Source of the DNA: Achromobacter pulmonis | Lineage (GTDB): Bacteria > Pseudomonadota > Gammaproteobacteria > Burkholderiales > Burkholderiaceae_B | DNA: 64,000 nt | Assembly: GCF_002885955.2 (NCBI RefSeq) | Contig: NZ_POQS01000009.1 | Location: 69,437 to 133,436 of the forward strand | Direction: 5' to 3' | Part shown: in pieces, positions 36,313 to 45,295 of the stretch | How the letters are laid out: the number at the start of each line of letters is the position of its first letter | Position numbering within the stretch: the first letter of the stretch is position 1 | Position numbers and translations under genes: made by a program | The notes under the pieces: generated by a model | Databases searched by the model: none | What the model was told of the DNA's origin: nothing | Seen by the model: only the letters and a program-made list of their open reading frames with translations

Positions 36313-38805
36313 GGATACCCCGTCCACCGCCGGCGTATCCGTCACCAGCCGGATCCAGTTCTGCACGAAGCGCGAATGCCTGCGCTGGTCCAGGCCGACC
36401 AGCAGGGCGGGGCTCAGCACCACCGGCTGCACGATGCCCTGGGAGCGCGCCAGGACCGCCTCGGAGGTCCAGCGGCCGGGCGTGTCTTCCATGATGGAGC
36501 CGAGCGCGGCATGGCTGGAAGCCGCCTGCTGGCCGGCGGGCGACAGCAGCCAGTCCACCAGCGCGCGGCCCAGGTCGGGGTTGGGCGCGGTCCGGGCGAT
36601 CAGCACCGAGCGCGCCAGCACCAGCACGTAGTCCTGCGGGAACACCACGCCTATCGGGCTGCCCGCCGCCTGCCGCGACAGCGCGTACGAGCCGAGGATG
36701 TTGTAGCCGATGTCGATGTCGTCGCGCTCGATCGCGTCCAGGATCTCCGCGCTGGTAGCCGCCAGGCGCACGCCGGCCTGCCCCATTGCGTTGGCCAGCC
36801 CCCAGAAGTTGGACGAGACCAGCTCGTCCTGCTCGGCCAGCAGGTAGCCCACGCTGCTGGCCGCGATGTCGTAGGTGCCGACGCGTCCGCGCAGCCGCGC
36901 GGGTTCGCGCTCCAGCAGCCGCAGCAGGTCCTGGCGCGAGCGCGGCACGGTGGCCTCGTTGTAGCGCTTGGGGTTGTAGACGATGACGGCCGGCTCGAAG
37001 GTGAAGCCGAAGACCTCGTGGCGCCAGACCGCCCAGGACGGCAGCCGCGCGGCGTAGGGCGAGGCGTGGCTGAGCGCGTAGCCGTCGTTGGCCAGGCGGA
37101 TCTGCAGGTCCGAGGCCGAGCTCATCAGCACGTCCACGTCGGGCAGCCGGCCGCCGACGGCGGCTTCGTACAGTTCGCGGCTGCCCATTTCGCGGTACAC
37201 CACGGTGACGTCCGGGCGCTGCGACTGGAAGCCCTGGATCAGCGGCGCGACCACCGGCGTGTCGGTGGGGCCGGCGATGGTCAGGACGCGGGAAGAGGGC
37301 TGCGGCGCCGGGTAGCGGGTGACGATGTCGGCGATGCCGGCGGCGCGCAGCCCGGCGGGCGCGGAGGCCAGCAGCAGGCCGGCCACGCACAGCGCGGCCA
37401 GTCCGGCCGCGGCAGCGCGCCAGGACGCCGACGGCGCCAGCGGCAGGATGATGCGCGCCGTCAGGCCGCCGCCGGGGCGGTCCTGCAGCCACAGCGAGCC
37501 GCCGTGGGCGGCGGCCACCGAGCGCACGATGGCCAGGCCCAGCCCGGAGCCGGGCCGCGACTCGCCGGCCCGCCCGCGCACGAAGCGCTGCTGCACGGCT
37601 TCCTTTTCGTCGTCGGCCACGCCGGGGCCGCGGTCGGACACGGTCAGCGCCACGCGGAACCCCGCCACCGGCGTGGCGTGGATGTCGACCGGGCCATCCG
37701 GCGCGTAGCGCAAGGCGTTGTCCACCAGGTTGCGCAGCATTTCGCGCAGCGCCACGCGGTCTCCGGCGATGCGGGCGCGGCGCACCTCGGGCGCGATCTC
37801 GATGCGCAGCCGCTGCGCGTCCAGCGGGCCGATGCGCCGCCGCGTTTCGTTGACGGTTTCCGCCACGCCGACCAGCGTGCGCGCGCCCTTGCCGAGGCGA
37901 TGGGTGATGGTGGCGTCCATCAGCAGCTGGTTGATGAGCTGGCTGGCGTGCGTGGCGTTCTGGTGGATGCGCTGCAGCCGCGCATGCAGGCGCTGCGGAT
38001 CGGTCTCGTCCAGCGCCACCTCGGCCTGGGCGCGCAGCGACGCCAGCGGCGTGCGGACCTGGTGGGCCGCGTCGGCCACCAGCGTGTTGAGCGTTTCCAT
38101 GGTGCCGGCCAGGCGCTGCATGAAGGCGTTCAAGGCCTCGGCCAGCCGCTTGACCTCGCGCGGCGCCGGCGTGGCCAGCGGCGTCAGGTCATCCGGCGCG
38201 CGGCCGCGCAATTCGCGCTCGACCACGCCCAGCGGCGCGAACGCCCGCTGCACGCCGAACCAGAGCAGGCCCAGCGCGACCAGCGACACCACCACCAGCG
38301 GCAGCACGCTGCGCCCAAGGATCTCGTCGGCCAGCGCCGCGCGCGAACCCAGCGTTTCGGCCACGCGCACCGTGACCCAGCCCGCGTGCCGGCCCGCGGC
38401 CACCAGCCGCCCGACGGTGGTCACGCGCACCGGCTCGCCGTGGTAGCTGAGGTAGACGAACACCGGCGTGGCGGACTGCGCCAGCGGCAGCCCGGGAGCC
38501 AGGTCTTCATAGCCGGTGATCAGCCCGCCGTTGGAGGCGCGGGCCTGGTAGAACACGCGCTCGCCGCCCGAAAGCATGGCCAGCGAGGAAACCGGCGGCT
38601 CCACGGTGACGTTGTTGTCTTCGATCTGCACCGAGCCCGCGATGGTCAGTGCCGAAGCCGCCAGCAGCCGGTCGAAGGCCTGCTCGGCGGCGCGCTGTGC
38701 ATACCCGCGCAGGAAGAACACCAGCGCCACCAGCGCACAGGCCAGCAGCAGCACGCCCGCCATGAACACCCGGCGGCGGATGGAAAAGCCTTCAGCGCGG
38801 CTCAT
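36304..38805 (-). CDS. Sensor histidine kinase with C-terminal periplasmic substrate-binding domain
   Basis: 833 residues, one uninterrupted frame. Helix ~12-33, periplasmic sensor ~35-165, helix ~166-186, HAMP-like linker, HisKA with H248 in DAAHQVRTPLASLRAQ, HATPase with N363 (LVDNALRYAP), DRGPG (391-395) and GSGLGLAIV (419-427). A third hydrophobic segment (~463-486, GLAALCVAGLLLASAPAGLRAAG) looks like a retained signal peptide. Residues ~490-822 are a periplasmic binding fold matching the adjacent transporter protein (YREMGSRELYE, WAVWRHEVFGFTFEPAVIVYN, TYDIAASSVGYLLAEQD, IGYNILGSYA). This part would lie outside the membrane and could be cleaved. It overlaps the response-regulator gene by 14 bases. 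It probably senses the transporter's ligand. Confidence 0.92.
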   Translation of the reverse strand: MSRAEGFSIRRRVFMAGVLLLACALVALVFFLRGYAQRAAEQAFDRLLAASALTIAGSVQIEDNNVTVEPPVSSLAMLSGGERVFYQARASNGGLITGYEDLAPGLPLAQSATPVFVYLSYHGEPVRVTTVGRLVAAGRHAGWVTVRVAETLGSRAALADEILGRSVLPLVVVSLVALGLLWFGVQRAFAPLGVVERELRGRAPDDLTPLATPAPREVKRLAEALNAFMQRLAGTMETLNTLVADAAHQVRTPLASLRAQAEVALDETDPQRLHARLQRIHQNATHASQLINQLLMDATITHRLGKGARTLVGVAETVNETRRRIGPLDAQRLRIEIAPEVRRARIAGDRVALREMLRNLVDNALRYAPDGPVDIHATPVAGFRVALTVSDRGPGVADDEKEAVQQRFVRGRAGESRPGSGLGLAIVRSVAAAHGGSLWLQDRPGGGLTARIILPLAPSASWRAAAAGLAALCVAGLLLASAPAGLRAAGIADIVTRYPAPQPSSRVLTIAGPTDTPVVAPLIQGFQSQRPDVTVVYREMGSRELYEAAVGGRLPDVDVLMSSASDLQIRLANDGYALSHASPYAARLPSWAVWRHEVFGFTFEPAVIVYNPKRYNEATVPRSRQDLLRLLEREPARLRGRVGTYDIAASSVGYLLAEQDELVSSNFWGLANAMGQAGVRLAATSAEILDAIERDDIDIGYNILGSYALSRQAAGSPIGVVFPQDYVLVLARSVLIARTAPNPDLGRALVDWLLSPAGQQAASSHAALGSIMEDTPGRWTSEAVLARSQGIVQPVVLSPALLVGLDQRRHSRFVQNWIRLVTDTPAVDGVSGP

Positions 38806-39463
38806 GGTTGCGGGCCAGATAGCCGACGCCGCGCACGGTGACGATATCGAGCGAGGCGCCCGCCAGCTTCTTGCGCAGCCGCGAAATGAGCAGCTCCAGC
38901 GCATTGAGCGAGCCGTCGTCCAGGTCGAAGAGCTGGTTCATTAGGCGCTCCTTGGCCACGGTCTGCCCCAGCCGGCTGACCAGGATCTCCAGCAGCCGGA
39001 ACTCGCGCCGCCCCAGTTCCAGCGGCGCGCCCGCCAGGCTGACATGGCGGTTGGCCAGGTCCAGGCTGAGATTGCCGTAGACCGCGACACTGCTGGTCTG
39101 GCCCGCCGGCCGCCGCATCAACGCCCGCAGCCGCGCTTCCAGCTCGCGCAGATCGAAAGGCTTGACGAGATAGTCGTCCGCGCCCAGATCCAGCATGTCG
39201 ATCTTGTCTTCGATTTCGGCGCGCGCCGTCATGACCAGCACGGGCGCTTCCAGCCCCGCGGCCCGCAACTCGCGGATCACGCTGAAACCGTCTTTGCCCG
39301 GCAGATTGATGTCCAGCACCAGCGCGTCCCAGGCCTCGTCCAGCCCCCAGCGCAAGGCCGCCATGCCATCGCGCACCCACTGCACGCTATGCCCGGCCGA
39401 ACGCAGCTTGCTTTCCACCGCATCGCCCAGATCGAGATTGTCCTCGACCAGCAAAATGCGCAT
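38792..39463 (-). CDS. OmpR/PhoB-family response regulator
   Basis: 223 residues. Receiver domain with acidic pair VEDN, phospho-acceptor D51 in VLDINLPG, Thr in VMTARA and Lys in YLVKPF. Winged-helix C-terminal domain (ELGRREFRLLEILVSRLGQTVAKERLMNQLFDLDDGSLNALELLISRLRKKL...VRGVGYLA), similar to QseB/TctD. It is transcribed first and overlaps the kinase gene, so both form one two-component unit. It probably controls the transporter genes just downstream. Confidence 0.94.
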   Translation of the reverse strand: MRILLVEDNLDLGDAVESKLRSAGHSVQWVRDGMAALRWGLDEAWDALVLDINLPGKDGFSVIRELRAAGLEAPVLVMTARAEIEDKIDMLDLGADDYLVKPFDLRELEARLRALMRRPAGQTSSVAVYGNLSLDLANRHVSLAGAPLELGRREFRLLEILVSRLGQTVAKERLMNQLFDLDDGSLNALELLISRLRKKLAGASLDIVTVRGVGYLARNHEPR

Positions 39464-39592
39464 GCCGCTCCTCCGTTCTCGTAGTTTCCAAGGAGTGTAC
39501 GAGCTAACAGAGTAAAACGGGCCTGTCCGGTGTCTTGCATCCCGGCGCCGGACGGGCGGCGCTCGCGTCGGCGAGCGACCTATGAAGCCAGC

Positions 39593-41497
39593 CTACCCTT
39601 CACCGCCGACAGCAGGACTGACAACCCCCACATACCGGCAATCCAGCTCCAGCGACAACTCATCCATCCCCAGGATATCCAGCTCCACGGCAGTCCCCCG
39701 TTCCAGCTCCGGCATCCCGCCGACCCGCGTCACCAGCGGCGCATTGGCGAAGCGCACCAGGTCCTCCCGCAGCACGTGGGCCACCGTGCGCGTCACGTTG
39801 TGCTGCTTCAGCCAGCGCAGGCACCAGTAGCGCTCCATCGCGCTCTGGAATTCCGCCCACGCGGCGTATTGCGCGTCGAACGCGCCGATGATGGCGAACA
39901 GATCGGCGTCGCGCGGCTTGAACGGCGCCACCAGGCGCGCCGACACGCCATGCTCCACCGCCGCGATCAGCTGCCATTGGTTCACCAGGTCCACGTAGCG
40001 GCGCAGCGGCGAGGTGCTCCAGGCGTATTGCGGCACCCCGATGGCTTCGTGCGGCAGCGCCTGCGTGCTCATGCGCACGCGCCCGGCCTGCTGCGAGCGG
40101 TAGATGCCCGGCACGCCGTGCTGGTGCAGCAGCCCGCCCCACAGGTTGTTCGCCAGAATCATGTACTCGGCCACCATCCGGTCCAGCGGCGCGTTGCGCT
40201 GGCGCGGCACCAGCCGCACCGGGGTGTCGGGATCGTCGGGATCGCCGTCCAGGTAGAAGCTGTATTCCACGCGCGAATTGTTCTCGGGCTTGCCGCGCAC
40301 GTTCTCGCGCTGCGCGCACAGCGCCTGCGCCAGCTTCCACAGCGGGCGCAGCCAGTCGCCGTAGGGCAGTTCGGCCGAGGGATCGGCCAGGCTGGCCTCC
40401 GTGACGTGGGCGTCGAGCATGTTGTGGCGCAGGTTCTCGCGCACCACCAGGCGCTCCAGGCGCGTCTCCGACTCGATGATCTCGCCGGTCTCGGGGTTGG
40501 CCACCACGTACAGCGACAGCACCGGCGCCTCGCGCCCGGCGTCCAGCGAAAACGCCTGGATCACGTTGTCCGGCTGCATCGGGATCTTGTCGCCCGGCAT
40601 GTAGACCGTGGACAGGCGCGCCCGCGCCAGCTTGTCGAAGTCGCTGTCGCGCGTCACGCTCAGGCCGGGGGCGGCCACGTGCACGCCGACGCGCACGCGG
40701 CCGTCGGGCAGGGTGCTGACCGACAGCGCGTCGTCGATTTCGGTGGTGGTGACGTCGTCCACCGAATAGGCCACGGCGTCGGACAGCGGCAGATCGCGGT
40801 CGATCGGCGGCAGTTCCAGCTCCGGAAAGCCCACGCCGCGCGGGAAGTTGGTGGCCAGGAAGCGGCGCTTGTGCAGCGCCAGCGCATGCGGCCAGGCGCC
40901 CAGCTCCAGCAGCAGGCGGTCGGGGCTCTTGCCCAGCTTGGCGCAGGCGGCGTCCAGGGCCTTCCATTGCTGGGAGTTCTTGTCGGGGCGGATCAGCAGG
41001 GACTCGGCGGCCTGTGCGATCGGTTCGGGCAGGCGCCCGGCGGCCATTTCGTCCACCCATTGCTGCTGCTGTTCGGCCTGGCGCTGCTTTTTCTCCAGCG
41101 CGGCCAGCGCGGCGGCGAGGATGTCGGGCGGGGCGGGGCGGTAGCGGCCCTTGCCGCGGCGGTGGAAATAGGCCGGCGCGCCGTGCAGGCGCATCAGCAG
41201 GGCGGCCTGTTCGACCGGCGTGGGCGCGTGGCCGAAGTAGTCGGCGGCCAGGGCCGGGGCGTCGAATTCTTCCTGCGGCGCGCATTCCCACAGGAACTGC
41301 AGGTCCAGCGCCTCGGCGGCCGCGGCCGCCTGGCTCATCAGCGCGGCCGGTTCCGGCGCGGCGAAGGTGAACAGCGTGTTGGCGCGCTTGATCTTGCTGC
41401 GCTTGCCGGATTCCGACTCCACCTGCAGGCTGGCGTCGGTCTCCGACAGGATATTGCCGGCCTTGAAGCTGCCGTCGTCTTCGTAAAACACATACAT
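39593..41497 (-). CDS. RNase II family exoribonuclease (RNB domain)
   Basis: 634 residues. The RNB catalytic domain spans ~residues 225-545: Asp cluster YSVDDVTTTEIDDALSVS, VGVHVAAPG, TVYMPGDKIPMQPDNVIQAFSLDAG and, near the C-terminus, YAWSTSPLRRYVDLVNQWQL with the catalytic Arg. A short N-terminal winged or cold-shock-like part begins MYVFYEDDGSFKAGNIL. It degrades single-stranded RNA from the 3' end. It lies 129 bases upstream of the two-component gene on the same strand. Confidence 0.92.
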   Translation of the reverse strand: MYVFYEDDGSFKAGNILSETDASLQVESESGKRSKIKRANTLFTFAAPEPAALMSQAAAAAEALDLQFLWECAPQEEFDAPALAADYFGHAPTPVEQAALLMRLHGAPAYFHRRGKGRYRPAPPDILAAALAALEKKQRQAEQQQQWVDEMAAGRLPEPIAQAAESLLIRPDKNSQQWKALDAACAKLGKSPDRLLLELGAWPHALALHKRRFLATNFPRGVGFPELELPPIDRDLPLSDAVAYSVDDVTTTEIDDALSVSTLPDGRVRVGVHVAAPGLSVTRDSDFDKLARARLSTVYMPGDKIPMQPDNVIQAFSLDAGREAPVLSLYVVANPETGEIIESETRLERLVVRENLRHNMLDAHVTEASLADPSAELPYGDWLRPLWKLAQALCAQRENVRGKPENNSRVEYSFYLDGDPDDPDTPVRLVPRQRNAPLDRMVAEYMILANNLWGGLLHQHGVPGIYRSQQAGRVRMSTQALPHEAIGVPQYAWSTSPLRRYVDLVNQWQLIAAVEHGVSARLVAPFKPRDADLFAIIGAFDAQYAAWAEFQSAMERYWCLRWLKQHNVTRTVAHVLREDLVRFANAPLVTRVGGMPELERGTAVELDILGMDELSLELDCRYVGVVSPAVGGEG

Positions 41498-41574
41498 GGT
41501 GGGAATCGTCCTGGGCGGCGCGCACGCGCCGCCTTGCGCAGCTATATAGATAGGGTGTTGATGTTTGAAACTGA

Positions 41575-42177
41575 TTATTGGGGGCGAACCTGCTCGTCGC
41601 CAAGGGCGAATTCAAGCACCTCCGGCATCCAGCGCTCGAAATCGGACAGCCCGTGGTCGCTGCCTTGCACGATGCGCTGGCGGCAGCCCGCGTACCGGTC
41701 GCGCATTTCGCGCCAGTCCAGCACCTCGTCGCCGGTGGCCGCGACCAGGAAGTAGCGGTCGGGCCGGGTGACGCGGGCGACGCGGATCGCAGCGAGCTCG
41801 TCCACGTAGCCGGGCAGGAAGGTGAACGGCGCGTCGGAATGATACATGCGGTGTTCGCCGACCTGAGTGGCCAGGTCGCGCGCGGCCTCGACGGCGGGGT
41901 TGAGCAGCACGGCCTTGCAGCCCAGCTGCTCGGCCAGCCAGGTGGCGTAGTAGCCGCCCAGCGACGAGCCGATCACGGTCAGCGCCCGCGCGCACGCCGC
42001 GCCTTCGAGCTGGCGCCGGGCGATGTCCAGCGCCAGTTCCACGGCCTCTTTGGGGCTGGGCGGCAGCTGCGGGCAGGCCCAGGCCGCCGACAGGCCGCGC
42101 GCGGCCATGGCGTCGGCCATCATCCGGGCCTTGAATGAGGTCGGCGAGGAACGGAAACCGTGCAGATAGAGAATCAT
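41575..42177 (-). CDS. YqiA/YcfP family alpha/beta-hydrolase (esterase)
   Basis: 200 residues. ILYLHGFRSSPTSFKARMM is the family start; the nucleophile elbow is GSSLGGYYATWLAE, and QGSDHGLSDFERWMPEVLEF holds the catalytic His. E. coli YqiA hydrolyses acyl-CoA and short esters in the cytoplasm. It is 26 bases from mpl on the same strand and probably co-transcribed. Confidence 0.9.
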   Translation of the reverse strand: MILYLHGFRSSPTSFKARMMADAMAARGLSAAWACPQLPPSPKEAVELALDIARRQLEGAACARALTVIGSSLGGYYATWLAEQLGCKAVLLNPAVEAARDLATQVGEHRMYHSDAPFTFLPGYVDELAAIRVARVTRPDRYFLVAATGDEVLDWREMRDRYAGCRQRIVQGSDHGLSDFERWMPEVLEFALGDEQVRPQ

Positions 42178-42203
42178 GTCTCGCCTTTGCCTTGGGGTCT
42201 GGG

Positions 42204-43574
42204 TCAGGGGCGCGCCTGCAGGGCGTCCAGCAGCTTGCCGTGCACGCCGCCGAAGCCGCCGTTGCTCATCACCAGCACCTGGTCGCCCGGACGGGCGGCG
42301 GCGGCCACCGCGGCCACCAGCGCTCCGAGGTCATCGTAGCTCGAAGCCCGCTCGCCCAGGGGCGCCAATACTTCCGCGGGATTCCAGCCCAGCGCGTGCT
42401 TGCCCGAATGGGCGCCGAAGCAGAACACCAGGTCGGCGTCGGCCAGGGCCTCGGGCAGGCGCGCCGCCATGGTGCCCAGCTTCATGGTGTTCGAGCGCGG
42501 CTCCAGCACCGCCAGGATGCGGGCCGCGCCGACCTGGCGGCGCAGCCCCTCGATGGTGGTGGCGATGGCGGTGGGGTGGTGCGCGAAATCGTCGTAGACC
42601 TTGATGCCGTTGACCGTGCCGCGCAGCTCCATGCGGCGCTTCACCCCGGCAAAGCGGGTGAGGGCCTCGATGCCCTGCGCCGCCGGCACGCCCACGTGCT
42701 CGGCGGCGGCCAGCGCGGCCAGCGCGTTCATCCGGTTGTGCTCGCCGCCGAGGTTCCAGCGCACCGTGCCAGCCGGCTCGCCGGCGCGCAGCACCTCGAA
42801 GGCGCCGTCCGCGTCCGGCGCGCTAGCCTGCCAGGCGCCATCGGCGCCGAACGTGACGGTTTCCGACCAGCATCCGCGCGCAATGACGCGGTCCAGCGCC
42901 TCGCAGTGCGTGGGCCGCACGATGCGCCCGGAGCCGGGAATGGTGCGCACCAGATGATGGAATTGGGTTTCGATCGCGGCCAGATCCGGGAAGATGTCGG
43001 CGTGATCGTATTCAAGATTGTTCAGGATGGCCGTGCGCGGACGGTAATGGACGAACTTGGAGCGCTTGTCGAAGAACGCCGTGTCGTACTCGTCCGCCTC
43101 GATCACGAAGGGCCGGCGGGCCGGATCGTAGCGGGCCGATACCTGCAGGTCCTGCGCCACGCCGCCGATCAGGAAGTTGGGCGCCAGGCCGGCAGCCTCC
43201 AGCACCCAGGCCAGCATGGAGCTGGTGGTGGTCTTGCCGTGGGTGCCGGCCACGGCCAGCACGTGCGCGCCGGGCAGGATGTTGTCGCCCAGCCATTGCG
43301 GGCCCGACACGTAGCGCGCGCCCGACTCCAGTATGGCCTCCATCAGCGGATTGCCGCGGCTGACCACGTTGCCGATCACGTACAGATCGGGCTTGAGCGC
43401 CATTTGTTCGGGGCCGAAGCCTTCGATCAGCTCGATGCCTTGTTCGGCCAGTTGCGTGCTCATGGGCGGGTACACGCCCGCATCGCAACCGGTGACCTTG
43501 TGGCCGGCCGCGCGCGCGATCAGCGCCAGGCCGCCCATGAACGTACCGCAGATGCCTAGTATGTGCAGGTGCAT
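42204..43574 (-). CDS. mpl: UDP-N-acetylmuramate:L-alanyl-gamma-D-glutamyl-meso-diaminopimelate ligase
   Basis: 456 residues from ATG 43574; GGAGAG lies six bases upstream. Mur-ligase signature HLHILGICGTFMGGLALIARAAGHKVTGCD, P-loop AGTHGKTTTSSML, EADEYDTAFFDKRSKFVHYRP, and C-terminal YDDFAHHPTAI. The DEYDTAFFDKRSKF segment distinguishes Mpl from MurC. It reattaches recovered murein tripeptide to UDP-MurNAc in cell-wall recycling. Divergent from the TlpA-like gene. Confidence 0.95.
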   Translation of the reverse strand: MHLHILGICGTFMGGLALIARAAGHKVTGCDAGVYPPMSTQLAEQGIELIEGFGPEQMALKPDLYVIGNVVSRGNPLMEAILESGARYVSGPQWLGDNILPGAHVLAVAGTHGKTTTSSMLAWVLEAAGLAPNFLIGGVAQDLQVSARYDPARRPFVIEADEYDTAFFDKRSKFVHYRPRTAILNNLEYDHADIFPDLAAIETQFHHLVRTIPGSGRIVRPTHCEALDRVIARGCWSETVTFGADGAWQASAPDADGAFEVLRAGEPAGTVRWNLGGEHNRMNALAALAAAEHVGVPAAQGIEALTRFAGVKRRMELRGTVNGIKVYDDFAHHPTAIATTIEGLRRQVGAARILAVLEPRSNTMKLGTMAARLPEALADADLVFCFGAHSGKHALGWNPAEVLAPLGERASSYDDLGALVAAVAAAARPGDQVLVMSNGGFGGVHGKLLDALQARP

Positions 43575-43678
43575 TGAAAACTCTCCTGCCCTGCATTGTA
43601 TATATAGCGACCCGGCGCCTGCCGCGGCCTTGCGCGTGCGCAGCGACAAGAAAAGGCGCAAACGGTTATGATCGCGCC

Positions 43679-44215
43679 ATGAATCGACGTCTACTCCTGT
43701 CCGCCGGCGTGGCCATCGCGGCCGCTGTCGCTGGCGGCTATACGTTCATGGGACGCAAGGCGCCGGCGCCCGCGGCAGGGCCTGCCGGCGGCGGCGACCC
43801 GGTAGCCGACCTGATGCAGCTGCAGCTGCCCGACCTGGCCGGGGCGTCCCATTCGCTGGCCGGCTGGAAGGGCCAGCCCATCGTGGTCAATTTCTGGGCG
43901 ACCTGGTGCGCGCCCTGTGTGCGCGAGATGCCGGAACTGGACGCGCTGCAGAAAAAATACCCGGATATCCGCTTTGTCGGTATCGGTGTCGATTCCGCCG
44001 CGAACATTCAGAAATTCGTCGAGAAAGTGCAGGTTTCCTACCCCTTGTGGGTAATCGGCGCGGGGGCGATAGATACACTCCGCAAGCTGGGAAATCCCGC
44101 CGGAGGCCTGCCTTTTACTATTGTTTTCAATGCAGATGGCAGTATTAACCGGAAGATATTGGGTGAAATCCAGCCAGACGATCTGGACAAGACTTTATCT
44201 GGTTTAAAGGCGTAA
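43679..44215 (+). CDS. TlpA/ResA-like thioredoxin family protein
   Basis: 178 residues. N-terminal signal-anchor (RRLLLSAGVAIAAAVAGGYTFMG) then a periplasmic thioredoxin fold with active site WATWCAPCVREMPEL and cis-Pro region GNPAGGLPFTIVFNADG. Such proteins reduce disulfides in the periplasm, often for cytochrome c maturation. It is divergent from mpl with a ~100-bp gap and is followed by aroQ. Confidence 0.92.
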   Translation: MNRRLLLSAGVAIAAAVAGGYTFMGRKAPAPAAGPAGGGDPVADLMQLQLPDLAGASHSLAGWKGQPIVVNFWATWCAPCVREMPELDALQKKYPDIRFVGIGVDSAANIQKFVEKVQVSYPLWVIGAGAIDTLRKLGNPAGGLPFTIVFNADGSINRKILGEIQPDDLDKTLSGLKA

Positions 44216-44267
44216 GTCTGTTGGACAAATAGTAGGAATTGGCGTAAAAAGCTGGTTTATCGACTGT

Positions 44268-44286
44268 TTTGCCAACAATTGGCAAA
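44268..44286. promoter_or_regulatory. Perfect dyad upstream of aroQ
   Basis: TTTGCCAA-CAA-TTGGCAAA, 8+8 with a 3-base centre, ends 18 bases before the aroQ start codon. It could be an operator or a leader hairpin. No candidate protein is evident. Confidence 0.4.
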
Positions 44287-44304
44287 CCACTCTTGGTCAA
44301 GCGC

Positions 44305-44739
44305 ATGGCGCAAAACATACTGGTATTGCATGGCCCGAACCTGAACCTGCTCGGCACCCGGGAACCTCATATCTACGGCAGCCTCACGCTGGCCCAGATC
44401 AATGAGGGACTGGAACTGCTGGCAGGCGAATTGGGCGCCACGCTGACAGCGTGGCAAGGCAACCACGAAGGCGCGCTGGTCGACCGTATCCAGGCGGCCC
44501 GGCAGGACGGCACTGACTTCATCATCATCAATGCGGCGGCCTATACGCATACCAGCGTTGCGATCCGCGATGCGCTGGCCGGGGTCGCGATCCCATTTAT
44601 TGAAGTACATTTGTCCAATCTGTATAAGCGAGAGCCGTTCAGGCATCACTCTTATCTGTCCGATCTGGCGGTAGGCCTCATCAGCGGCCTCGGCGCGGAC
44701 GGCTACGAGGCGGCGCTGCGTTACGCAGTGCGGCACTGA
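44305..44739 (+). CDS. aroQ: Type II 3-dehydroquinate dehydratase
   Basis: 144 residues from ATG 44305, the usual length; an upstream TTG frame would run through the dyad and is unlikely. Motifs: ILVLHGPNLNLLGTREPHIYG with the catalytic Tyr, NHEGALVDRI, INAAAYTHTSVAIRDAL, VHLSNLYKREPFRHHSY and the terminal GADGYEAAL. It dehydrates 3-dehydroquinate to 3-dehydroshikimate, the step before AroE, whose gene is also in this window. Confidence 0.96.
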   Translation: MAQNILVLHGPNLNLLGTREPHIYGSLTLAQINEGLELLAGELGATLTAWQGNHEGALVDRIQAARQDGTDFIIINAAAYTHTSVAIRDALAGVAIPFIEVHLSNLYKREPFRHHSYLSDLAVGLISGLGADGYEAALRYAVRH

Positions 44740-44827
44740 TCTCGCACCAACTCACAGCAACTACATATCTTTACGGCGCGCGCCCGATGCAGGGACGTTG
44801 CCGACACTATCTCGGGAAGCAGCTTCT

Positions 44828-45286
44828 ATGGACCTTCGAAAACTCAAAACCCTGATCGACCTGGTGGCTGAATCGGGCATCGCCGAGCTGGAAATCACCG
44901 AAGGCGAAGGCAAGGTAAGGATCGTCAAGTTCTCGCAAACCTTGCAGCCGGTCGCCTACCACCAGCCGGAAGCGGGCGTGCCCGCCGCGCCCGTGGCCCA
45001 GCAGCCCGCCGCCCCGGCCGCTCCCGCCGCCGAGGCCGCCCCGGTCATCCAGGGCCACGTGGTCAAGGCCCCCATGGTCGGCACCTTCTACCGCGCGCCG
45101 AACCCGGGCGCCGCGCCGTTCGTGGACGTGGGCGCCACCGTCAAGGAAGGCGACCCGCTGTGCATCATTGAAGCCATGAAGCTGCTCAATGAAATCGAGG
45201 CCGACAAGTCCGGCGTCATCAAAGAAATCCTGGTCGAGAACGGTGAGCCCGTCGAGTACGGCCAACCCCTGTTCGTCATTGGCTGA
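44828..45286 (+). CDS. accB: Biotin carboxyl carrier protein of acetyl-CoA carboxylase
   Basis: 152 residues. MDLRKLKTLIDLVAESGIAELEITEGEGKVRI is the AccB N-terminus, then a Pro/Ala-rich linker (AAPVAQQPAAPAAPAAEAAP), then the biotinyl domain with VVKAPMVGTFYRAPNPGAAPFV and biotin-accepting K118 in EAMKLLNEIEAD (usually EAMKMMNEIE or similar). It carries carboxybiotin between AccC and AccAD. Nine bases separate it from accC, the standard accBC operon. Confidence 0.96.
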   Translation: MDLRKLKTLIDLVAESGIAELEITEGEGKVRIVKFSQTLQPVAYHQPEAGVPAAPVAQQPAAPAAPAAEAAPVIQGHVVKAPMVGTFYRAPNPGAAPFVDVGATVKEGDPLCIIEAMKLLNEIEADKSGVIKEILVENGEPVEYGQPLFVIG

Positions 45287-45295
45287 TAGCTGAAC

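Noticed and set aside
36304..38805. Kinase and binding protein as two separate genes misread as one
   Set aside because: There is no stop codon, no internal ATG with ribosome-binding site at the junction (~residues 456-490) and the frame is continuous in the given sequence.
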